From: Lepidonotus clava
Taxonomy: Eukaryota; Annelida; Polychaeta; Phyllodocida; Polynoidae
Assembly (NCBI GenBank): GCA_936440205.1
Contig: OW387135.1
Coordinates: 24,344,792 to 24,408,791 of the forward strand
Reading direction: 5' to 3'
Length of the DNA stretch: 64,000 bases
Position 1 is the stretch's first letter. Each line of letters opens with the position of its first letter. Positions 55,001-64,000 of the stretch are shown here, in pieces. A model generated the notes under the pieces. That model saw only the letters and a list, made by a program, of their open reading frames with translations, was not told the origin of the DNA and made no database searches. The translations under genes were made by a program, and so were the position numbers.

Positions 55001-58000
55001 GGTACATGTGTAGTGAATGAACTATGTAACTTTAGGATGAAGGCTGTATTCCACTATACCATTTTCCTATGGCGATATCGAAGACAGCCAGAATCAGTAA
55101 GGATCAATAATTATAAACATGCAATATACAATTAAAAACGATTTACAATTTCCTTTCAAACAATATATAACATGCACGAGTTCCTGACACATTCCTTTTT
55201 TAAGGTTGGTTTTATTTGGGTTCAAAGTGTTCGGCATAGCCGGTCTTCCACCCACTCCCACTTATTATGTACAATTCTCAAAATGTGGGGAGAAGATGAA
55301 CTATCCAATTGTTTCTTTAGGAAAGCTTAGAAATTAATGAATTGTCGGTAGTCAAAATCGCCTAGTGTGATAGACGCTTTACTTGGCACGAGGGCCACGG
55401 CGGGTGGTTTTTGTTTACCGGGCGTGAACCGGCACTCCCCGGCCTCCTCCTGTACCACCGACATAGTCTATACTTATCACTAAGCGTTTTGGCCCAACGG
55501 ATCAGTCACCCATGTGTACAGGGCCACTGTGGGGGTTGTTCGGTACTACGCACTACATGATCACTGTTATTTTTGGCACTATGTACTGTATGATCGTCAC
55601 TCTTTTTGCCATTGTTATCTGTATGTACATGCCATGTTATGATGTATACCACATAGGTCTAGATGTGTACATGTATATAGATATATTGAACTAGCATTGT
55701 CACTAGCTCTTTCGATAAGCTCGCGTTAACTTAAATATCTTTTATTATGTTATTGGTATCCAATTAAGTATTTAGATAAATTCTGTGTTTAGATTGTATA
55801 ATGCTGAGGTAGAATAATCCTCATCAGAGTGGTTCAAGTCCAAATGAAGAACATTCACTTGCAGATGCACTATGATATTTATTGCATCCACACATCCTGC
55901 TATTGGCTGAAATATGCATCCTCTCAATGGTAGAGCCTATGTATTCCACTGGCTGAAATGCTCACATTTCACACAATCAAGAATATTTCTCTCACTCAAG
56001 GTCTTTCTTTACTTCCTTACTATCAGACTGTTTTTACTATAGCCATGGTCAGCTGGGTGTCAGTAACTCCAGTGACCTCATGTATGGTCCCATGCAAACT
56101 GCATATGATAAAGTCTTACTCAATCCGACTAGTATAAGTCACCACCACATCACCACTTCATTCACTCCATACATGTATCTCATATCTTTCTTTCTCTGCC
56201 AGCTGTTTTGAACTGGCTTTTATATAATATAAGCCCTGCCATACAGTTCTATTAGTCTTTCTCTAGCTAATGCTTTAGGGATACAGTTGTTACAGTCACA
56301 TGAGCCTGTAATTGTATTCTAATCCAAACTAAATCAAAAGTACAATATCAACAGCTCCCAACTACTCCAGACTTTATTGTTAATTAGTTTTTTAACTAAA
56401 GTGGCTCATTTTTTATCCTGCCACAGCAGTTTACCTATTCAGCCTAACATATTCCTGACATGAAGTGGCAGTGATCCCTTCTTGGCCTGTCTCCTCATAT
56501 CTAAAACCTATCTGTCTGCTACCTACATCCCTTTGTTTGCAGTCACATATACAATCTGCTTTTATTGATTAAACAATTCTCATTCTTTAGATCTAACTGT
56601 GTTTCTGCTCTCCTACATAAATGCTAACAAGAAAAAAGACAACAGTCTAGCCTGTCATCTGCTGTAAAATGACATAACTATAAATATCTATTGTGACACA
56701 CATGAATTAGCCTCAGTGCAATATCATAAATCATAAAATCATATGTATGTTTCTATGTTTCTGTGTGTGTACCTGTGTGACTGCGTGTAGGCCTATGTGT
56801 TTATGTGCATGTCTAAATGAATGCATGTGTGTGAATGCATGCAAGCGCATGTGTATGTATCATATTTTAACAGATATATTTGTGAATCCTTACCCTATAG
56901 GCTATATATGATGGTTCTAGGTGTTTTGCCCCCTGGACTTTTTCCCCTAGCCATTTGCCCCATAGACTTTTGCCCCTGAGAACTTTTGCCCCCTAGGACG
57001 TTTGCCTATTAGGACTTTTGCCCCCCAATACTATCACATGATTCTTATTACATGGGGCCCTTGAAATTTTAGAGATGTCCATAATATTGCCATGTAGAAT
57101 CTAAGAAATGTCCATGTCACCACATAGAATTTAAGAAATATCCTTGTTGCCATATTTGATTTAAGAAAATCCCCTGTTGCAGCCGTAAAAAGGCTTGTGT
57201 CACTTTGTAAAATTTTAGAGTCTTGGGGTAAAATTACAATGCTCCCAACCAATGTTTCAAAGGAGTTGAGATGGGGGGGGGGGGCAGAAGTCCAGGGGGG
57301 TCAGGATGGTATCAGTAGGAGGGGCAGGAAGAGGAAGGTACCTTGAGAGGTGGAAGAGAAAGTCGGGAAGTGGGGCAGGAGGTAGCTGGAGGGAAGAACC
57401 TTGTAAAACATGGATGCTACCAAGTGTAAGGTGTTTTTTCATGTAGGAAACATTGGTTTGTATATTGCCTTTGATGAATATGAGTATATGCCTACTTCAA
57501 TAAGAAATTAATTGTAAAATCTGTTTTATAACAATAACATTTTAACAAATATTTCAAGGTTCTCAAGATAAGTACAAAAATAATCATTAATCTGATAGTT
57601 TTGCTTCCTAAATACATAAACATTCATGACAATTAATGATAATATCAAGTGAAGAAACCTATCAAGGATAAATAATTAAATAATTTGATTTACAGGGGAC
57701 AATATTCCGGGGGGCAAAAGACCTAGGGAGCAAAAGACTGGAAGGGGGGGGGGGCAAAAGTCCAGCAGCAAAAGTTTATGGGGTCAAAAATCCAGAGGGC
57801 ATAAGTCCTAGGGAGCAAAAGTCCAAAGAGTAAAGGTCCGTGAGGTCTGGAGGGCAAAAGCTTCGCACCATAACGATACAGTATTTTCCCACCATCGAAG
57901 TTGCCTCAAAGAAAACCATGGAACTGCTTATGGTTGTTGGTGTCAATCTGAACATTAAAGCGTAGATAGTAAGTCGGGACAAAACACTATCATTATTTCC

Positions 58001-58335
58001 CATCGAAAGTTTCAACCGAAATCTATTTTGGGGAAAATATAAAAGTATATTTGAAGGAAATTTAAGAAGAGCAGAAGGAATTATATCAACATTCAAAGAC
58101 TACATTCTTAACTTTTATTTTTCGTATATATAGTGATGATCACTATATGGACGTAAAATTACCACCTAAAACGTTTTTTTTTATTCTGCGTATTTATAAT
58201 GGATATCAATGCAGACATGTTGCCCTTATCCTTTCAGAAGTGGCCGTGTTTGAAGGAGACATCTACGTTACTCGGTCCGACATCCAGCTTGCCCACAGAG
58301 CTCGTCTAAGAGCTACACGGAAAAGGCAGCTTCAA
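52052..58335 (+). CDS. Astacin-family metalloprotease, N-terminal exons (partial)
   Basis: Exon 1 (52052-52139) encodes a clear signal peptide (MTRHFHCLLVAGVLALVSLV) and ends one base into a codon. Exon 2 (58238-58335) takes up that phase: the junction makes Glu, then VAVFEGDIYVTRSDIQLAHR and a basic stretch with RATRKRQ, ending in phase 0 at a GTAAGG donor. FEGDI at residues 34-38 is the aspartate-switch motif of astacin propeptides, which keeps the catalytic zinc blocked until cleavage; the basic run is a plausible processing site. The catalytic HExxHxxGxxH domain is not found in the rest of the window and must lie to the right of 64000. The product is likely a secreted hatching-enzyme or tolloid-like protease. 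The link between the two exons is inferred from phase and family. Confidence 0.65.
52200..52325. mobile_element. CAGTGGCTGATT-type element fragment
   Basis: The left end CAGTGGCTGATTTAGGG and the GGGACGCCCCC / GGGCGCCTTCCCCC runs on either side resemble the elements at 54124 and 63323. The right terminus is not clear. Confidence 0.35.
54124..54274. mobile_element. Short TIR element (CAGTGGCGGATT type), complete
   Basis: CAGTGGCGGATTAAGGGGGG at 54130 on the left and, on the right, the reverse complement of CAGGGACGGATCCAGG. CCTTA flanks both sides (54119-54123 and 54275-54279), a possible 5-base target duplication. The interior is non-coding. Confidence 0.5.
56931..57869. mobile_element. Foldback-like element with repeated terminal units
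   Basis: The left arm (about 56931-57031) repeats GGACTTTTGCCCC(C)TAG-like units about five times. The right arm (about 57697-57869) repeats the inverted unit GGGGGCAAAAGTCC-like about eight times. Between them are about 660 AT-rich bases with a few diverged 30-base repeats (57070-57180). Foldback elements have this layout of inverted arms built from tandem subrepeats. No transposase is seen. Confidence 0.7.
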
Positions 58336-60613
58336 GTAAGGAGGAATTACCAATCATGTTTCTTTTCTACTAAACCGTTAATCAAGCGTCTTGAGTAGGA
58401 ACGCGTCTTCCTTCTAATTACGTGACTAGTTACAAGGCCAAGGCGGGTTCCGACATAGGCCTGTTGTTAATTATAATCTGGGATCTTTTTATGTCCCTTT
58501 GTGCAATTTCCAAAGGATGCAATAATTATGTTTCCTATATTCAAATACGGTTAAAACAAAAACAGATGCCTTTTAGGAAAGATTGAACTAACCTGGCCCA
58601 TTACGTTCTCATGATTCATCTGAATTACAGTTTATTTGATTTGGTGCGGCTATAGGACAAATTTCTGCTTTGAAATAGTTCAGTTCTTCTGATTGGCTGA
58701 ATCGGCGCCCCTCACTGGTGCGCCGTGCATGGGTCATATCATATTTGCAGAGATTTTCTGTTATTTATTTAGAAGAAGTATTTCATGCAATCAAACTCTG
58801 AACATATTTATTGGAAATGTAACTAAACTATATCGGCCCAATGGCGCTAAGAAAAGGACACAGCTTATTTGTGCATGGCCTTTTATGCGAATACCCTCCA
58901 CGTCCGACTTGCGCCTGATGCAAAACGCCAACTGTAACGGGTGACTACTACTTACATCCAGCGAACAGCATTTTCTCTTTTTTAAAAACCTTTTCTGACA
59001 TACTGCGCAGTTACACAATCTAGCGATCTATCAAATAAATCAAGTAGATGCCACATCGCGGTCAATTGCAAAACAAATTACTAGTGTGCTAATTGAGACA
59101 TTGGTTTAGCACATTTACAGCATGTCTCGAACTGGCAAATACACGCGAAAGGAGAAATAACATATTGAAATAACATCCTTGATAAGAACATAACAAACAC
59201 AAAAACAAAAAGTAAACTAATCGGCTTTGATTACATTCGTTCATGCGGAATGGTTAATCTCATTCATCATTTCTCGCTCGCAAGTATGTAGCTTAGAGCT
59301 AGGTAATCCAGATTGTTTATTCAATGGCAATTGCTGTTGGGTATCTTTATTGTTTTCGGCACACTTTTTAGTTTATCGTCAAATAAACTGCTAAATGTAC
59401 GATCATATAAAACGTATATGAATAGAAGAAAACGTTTTTCCTATGGCAAACAATCAATCAGAAATTCGAATGCAATCTGTATAACGTTATAAACCTACAA
59501 GGTTTCCGTCAAGTATATCCATTTTCACACAAATGCCTCCTACTTTTTAGTCCCAGGTTGGCGTTGCACTTTCGCTCCCCATTAATCATCTTACGCCTCA
59601 ATACATTTACCAGTCACAGTCAGGACATCTTCTGTCCCAGAAAAAATATACAAAAAAACATTGAAGAAAACATAGGAAAAGAGGAAATCAATAACGCAAG
59701 TGAAAAAGTGCGACCACAGTATTTCTTTGGCGAACAGTTTTACTGCGTTCTTAGGATTATGTCAGTGTCAAGAGACACGTACGATCTAGCCGGAAAGGGG
59801 GGAAGACAAGGGGGGTATGTTAGGGAGGGATCGAGAGGGATGGATCCATAGGAAGAAAATGAAAAATACCGGCGACCTCATGTATAGCAGTGTAAACAGG
59901 CTCAGAGCAGAGAACTTATACACCAGTAAGAAGGAGTACTCAGTGGTATGTCTGTTATTGCTTATACTTAAGCGGCCTCTGGGTGCTGGTGTGGTGAATT
60001 CCATTTAGCATTTGGCCACACTTTAATGCAGATTAGACATTGTTCCATATGTTCTCAAAATGCCTACACAAAACGGAATTATGACGTGGAGCAGGGATGC
60101 GCATCCCTCCCTTTTTTTCCGGAAAATCTAATTTTTAAAAAAAGAATCGAAGTCCATGGCCAAACTTAAAAGATAGGCGCGCACTTCCCTTTTTAAAAAG
60201 CCCATAATTATGGTTCACTGGTTTTGATAAGGCCTATACCCCCACCCATGGAACCGATCACTTATATCCACACAATCATAGAGACATGGAGCAGTCTCTA
60301 TTGGCCTATAAGAACGGTCTCTATTAACATGAGGTCTCTGCTTAGGGACGGAGGATTGAGAGGGGGAAAGGCAAGAGTGACGTGGAGGGGGCTTGTATGG
60401 GGGTCACGAGCTTCGCTGAGATTACTTGATTTAGTCTCCGGGATGGTATTCTGCGCATGCGCCGAACCATTTGACTGCTAGGGGTAATCTCCTGACTCTG
60501 TCACAGTGTCCTTTGACTAGGGATCGGGGGGGGGGGGGCGCCATGGTGCCTGGGAAATGGGAAATGGGCATTCTGCATCATGGCCAAACTGGGGCCACGT
60601 CCCCCTCCTACTA

Positions 60614-60691
60614 TTAACCCTGAGTGTGAATGAACAGGTGGAATGAATGGAGCTAGGAGTCCTAGCTCCATTCATTCACACTCTAGGTTAA
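60614..60691. repeat. TTAA-bounded perfect hairpin
   Basis: 18-base arms at 60641-60658 and 60660-60677 (GAATGAATGGAGCTAGGA and its complement) are separated by one base. Outside them AGTGTGAATGA on the left and CACTCTAGG on the right extend the symmetry imperfectly. TTAA stands at both ends (60614-60617, 60688-60691). Confidence 0.75.
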
Positions 60692-62537
60692 TCCAGAGCT
60701 AAGTACATGCAAAGAGGGGCGCAAGGGGGCCGGCAGGGTAAAAGTGTAGTTACTTTGCACGCGCAATATGCTCAGGGTCTCCTTGGACCTTTGACCAAGG
60801 CCTGGGGAAAAAGTAAGGGGTGGGTTATCAACGAATTGTCATGAGTGTAGGTACAGGTATCGGGTATCAGATAATGAGATTTAACCTTTGGCTCGAACAC
60901 CAGCCCCAACTCACTTTCTGAGGTTTGTCCTTGGTTGTGCCGATGGTGCCCCCGGGCTCACTTCGGGGCCTTGTTGGTTACCCCCATCAAGGTATTTGCC
61001 CAACAACAAAAAGATTCCAGGCTCGCGATAATTTTATGTCATTTCGTGTCATACTAATTTTCATATCACATTTATTCTGTTTCATATTTCGCATAATTCA
61101 ATTAATAATCTATGTGACTTTTCATTTGGACTGGTGGGTACGGGCGGACTTAAGCATCACTAAATGTGAGGAGGGAAAAGAAGAGGTGGGCCGATTGGCA
61201 TCAAGACGGCCCCGTCAGACAGCATAGGATTATTCCGTTCCGAAGTGAGCCACTACAATAAAAAATTAAATGAAAAGAAATATCCGACCCAAAGACTCAC
61301 CCTAATCGCAGGGAAACCCCCCAACTCCAAGCAGAGTTTTAGTCTACGACACGTCTCAAGTGGGTGACGGGTGATCCGATTGGAGAGCGCCGAGCTACGT
61401 GCCGGCTGGGTCTGACTGAGCCGCTCCCCAACGGACTCAGCGCGAGCTGCTCGTCTGAATGAGTCTCCGCTGTGAGCAGCTCATGGGTGGGGGTAGAGGA
61501 GAGGAGAGAATCCCAGAGTTAAAATGTTAGTGGTGGGTACTTCATGTCAGTGGCGATCAAGAAATAAGACAAATTAGCAGAGGCTCTTGTGGTAAGATAT
61601 AGTGTCACTGCGGAGAGGGGTCGGATTGGACTACTGTTCTATAGCAGGACCTTACATGATATCTCAACTTGATGGCTCAATACCCAGAAATACAATAATC
61701 ATTCCATGCGAATTTGGGGCTTATTGACCTACACTTTGATGGGTCTACAGTTAATATTTACAGAGAAAACAGAAAAGGACTTTCAAGCTACATTCTGCAA
61801 AATACAAATTAAAGATATCTTAATTAGAATGAAAAATATAGCATTTTGTTCTAGTTATGTATCATACTACTTGTATTTTGCTCTATATTTAACCCTTTGT
61901 ACCTTGCTTGGTCTTCTTTGTTATCTATTTTTAATGGATTTAAGGTGTCCCACCCTATCATATTCAGAAACCAAAATCTCAGCTTCTACTTGGAATATTC
62001 AAAATCTGTTTTCATAGATAGAAAGTTTGAGACTTCTTCTACATTCATCATCTATGATTGTCATTAAGCCCAAAATCCCATGGTATATCACAATTTGGTA
62101 GCAGTTCAATGTTTTAGTATGTTAGCGGGAGCGAAGCTTGAGATCATAATGGCCTATAGAGATTGTGATGTAACTGGAAAGCGAAGTTAAGTGGTTTGTT
62201 CACCGTTCTCTGAATTTCAGATATTGGAAAATTGGAATACAGTTGAAGACATTTATAGTTCATATTCTCATCCATGGACATTTCAAAATCGTGAAATAAG
62301 TGACAACTTCTCTTTGCCTGTACTAGAAATGACAAGAACACATAAAATAACCAGATAATACTCGTATATAAGTGAATAAGTGAAACAATAACAAAAGACA
62401 AAAGTAAAAGACTTGATATCAAGAAAGCACTCAGAGTCAAACGTGTGATCAAATTTCCTTGAGGGCCTATATCTTCAGGGTGTACGCTCCCTTTACATTT
62501 TCTGGGCAGCGCATGAGAATAACACCAAGAAAAGAAA

Positions 62538-62775
62538 GGCCTGCAGCCATGAACGTGCCTAATACCATTCGAGCCTGTTTAGCTGGACGAGGCCCGCAGC
62601 TATGAATGTGTCTGTGGCCGTTAAGGCCTGTATAGTTGGGAGAGGCCTGCAGCTATGAATGTGTCTCCAGCCATGTGGGCCTATAGTTGGGAGAGGCCTC
62701 CAGCTATGAGTGTGTCTTCGGTCGTTCAGGCCTGTTTAGTTCGACCAGGCCTGCAGCTATGAATGTGTTTCCCGC
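62538..62775. repeat. Minisatellite, five units of about 53 bp
   Basis: Units start with GGCCTGCAGCTATGAATGTG or close forms at 62538, 62591, 62644, 62695 and 62748. They are linked by TCT..GCCGTT..GGCCTGTTTAGTT-like sequence. Confidence 0.85.
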
Positions 62776-63003
62776 TTCGTTTGTAAGTGAGTTGGGTGGG
62801 GACGCCGCAGGGTAAAGAGGACACGGACACGGGGGAAAGGAGGTTCTGCTTGTCAAGTCACATAAGTCGTGATCAGGCTGAGAAGTGAAGAGGAGTGTAT
62901 CTAATGATCTTACCTACCAGGGAGGTTCCTTTTCTTAGAAGAGGCATGGACGCAGAAAATAAACATTGGTTTTGGTTAATAACAGTATGAATTTAAACCC
63001 ATG

Positions 63004-63004
<1 letters not shown>

Positions 63005-63065
<61 letters not shown>
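63005..63065. repeat. (TG)n microsatellite
   Basis: About 60 bases of uninterrupted TG repeat. Confidence 0.97.
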
Positions 63066-63066
<1 letters not shown>

Positions 63067-63322
63067 ATATAAATAATCTTGTTCATACATATACACATAC
63101 ACAAAAGGGAAAACTTGTTTTTCCATTGAACCAGTAGGTCTATACAACGAGTACGAACCGTGTTCAAAGAATGGCAAACACGTATGCATTTTCAGATTTT
63201 TGTTTGTATATACACCCACCCCTGATAAGATATCTAACCGTTAGGGTTTTGAAAAGTCATCAAATGTTTAAACAAATGTCCTATATCACCCGTGCTCTGT
63301 ATTTCCTTCTGGACGGCTATAA

Positions 63323-63496
63323 CAGTGGCGCATCCAGGGGTGGGGGCAAATGGGGCAATTGCCCCCCCCCCCCGACCCAGGGCATACGATTTTGGCACCT
63401 TACAATTTGAAGATCTGGGTAAATCTGGTGCTTTTACTTTTCATTTTTATAAGGGGGGTCAGGGTTTGCACCCCCCCCCGAGCACAGGCTCTGGAT
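63323..63496. mobile_element. CAGTGGCGCATCCAGG-type element
   Basis: The left end CAGTGGCGCATCCAGGGG leads into GGGGGCAAATGGGG; the right side has TTGCACCCCCCCCC and ends CTCTGGAT. The layout matches the other GC-clamped elements of this window, but the last bases of the right end are missing or altered. Confidence 0.45.
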
Positions 63497-63599
63497 ATTA
63501 TAATGATATATGGACCTCTAATGAGTCTAGGTAGTGTTTAAAGGTATCTTACCTTACGTTTTCACGCAGAACGTTGACCCTTCCATGCCCCAGTGCACA

Positions 63600-63745
63600 A
63601 CGACTGGGTCATCAAAGGCCTACCAGTGCCAACGGCTGTTGTATGTGATGCCCTGTCTATGGGACATTGCATATAAAAGACCCCTTGCCACTCTTCGAAA
63701 TGAGTAGGGTGTAACACCCGGTGGCAGGTTTCCCCTTAAGCATAG
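63600..63745 (+). mobile_element. SINE-like or MITE-like conserved core
   Basis: TGTATGTGATGCCCTGTCTA, then TGGGACATTGCATATAAAAGA and CCCCTTGCCACTCTTCGAAA (given as separate pieces) form a core that I recall as widespread in repeats of marine invertebrates (a form with GGGATGGTGCATATAAAAGA). Pol III boxes and a tail are not clear, so the class is uncertain. Confidence 0.35.
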
Positions 63746-64000
63746 CTCCACAGAAGGAAACAGCTCACCATACAAACCATACAAATAACCATACAACCAT
63801 AACCATACAATGCTGTAAGCCCTGATGTGTGAAGCGCCCGGCAATCCGGGAATATGAACGTAGAAACGAAACGAATGTTGCCATTTACTGGACAGCAGAT
63901 ATAAACATTTGTTTTTACCCCGACCTTTTTGAAGACTGAAAACCGATGAAACCTCATGCAGCTATTTACATAATTACACAATATGTTTAAGTGTTGCAGT

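Larger units (their letters stand above)
52140..58237. other. Intron 1 of astacin-like gene
   Basis: About 6.1 kb without a supportable gene. It holds a CAGTGGCTGATTTAGGG-type fragment (52200-52325), a diverged pair of direct repeats (52889-52985 and 53141-53240, sharing AATCAATAACAGTATAG), a complete short TIR element (54124-54274) and a foldback-like element (56931-57869). Confidence 0.55.
58336..64000. other. Right end: presumed intron 2 of astacin-like gene
   Basis: No further exon could be supported on either strand. The stretch contains a TTAA-bounded hairpin (60614-60691), a minisatellite (62538-62775), a TG microsatellite (63005-63065), a GC-clamped element (63323-63496) and a SINE-like core (63600-63745). 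Confidence 0.45.

Noticed and set aside
55829-55846. GTGGTTCAAGTCCAAAT resembles a tRNA B box
   Set aside because: No A box or cloverleaf can be drawn upstream.
61890-61910. TTAACCCTTTGTACC looked like the left end of another TTAA MITE
   Set aside because: No matching right end with TTAA was found within a plausible distance.
62144-62452. Hydrophobic 102-codon minus-strand frame
   Set aside because: AT-rich sequence yields Leu/Ile/Phe-rich frames by chance; no start context, splice sites or family match.
1-64000. CRISPR arrays, bacterial operons, rRNA
   Set aside because: Gene structure is eukaryotic with introns; no regularly spaced short repeats with unique spacers and no rRNA sequence were seen.

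Overview
The window looks like a marine invertebrate deuterostome, most likely an echinoderm or other ambulacrarian. The grounds are indirect: AT-rich non-coding DNA, genes split into many short exons with GT-AG introns, a tepsin gene (so an AP-4 pathway, which flies and nematodes lack), many copies of short DNA transposons, and a Ty3/gypsy element with an envelope gene. The phylum call is an inference and could be wrong.

Layout, left to right. (1) 1824-3215, minus strand: one-exon L2HGDH, mitochondrial L-2-hydroxyglutarate dehydrogenase. (2) 4791-12072, plus: TEPSIN, the AP-4 coat accessory protein, which I could assemble as 13 exons with consistent phases (601 codons), including both short motifs that bind the AP-4 ears. 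(3) 16971-48316, plus: an alpha-arrestin-like gene, assembled as 12 exons (424 codons). Its first intron is 24.5 kb because it holds element (4). (4) 20088-40774, plus: a very large (about 20.7 kb) LTR retroelement of the Ty3/gypsy group. It has 603-bp LTRs, an ATAG target duplication, gag, pol, a basic accessory reading frame, a class I-like envelope and an antisense reading frame of SGNH-hydrolase type. Its 3' LTR carries an 856-bp piggyBac-type MITE. (5) 52052-58335, plus: the first two coding exons of an astacin-family metalloprotease (signal peptide and propeptide); the catalytic part must lie beyond the window.

The spaces between genes and the introns are crowded with small mobile elements and repeats. 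These include two TTAA-flanked MITEs, two copies of a long-inverted-repeat MITE, several elements with CAGTGGCGGATCC-like ends, two Penelope-like ends with hammerhead-like cores, a foldback-like element with repeated CTTTTGCCCC ends, and several minisatellites. The host genes share no evident pathway and look like ordinary neighbours, not a functional cluster. The most interesting unit is the giant envelope-bearing retroelement with its extra reading frames.
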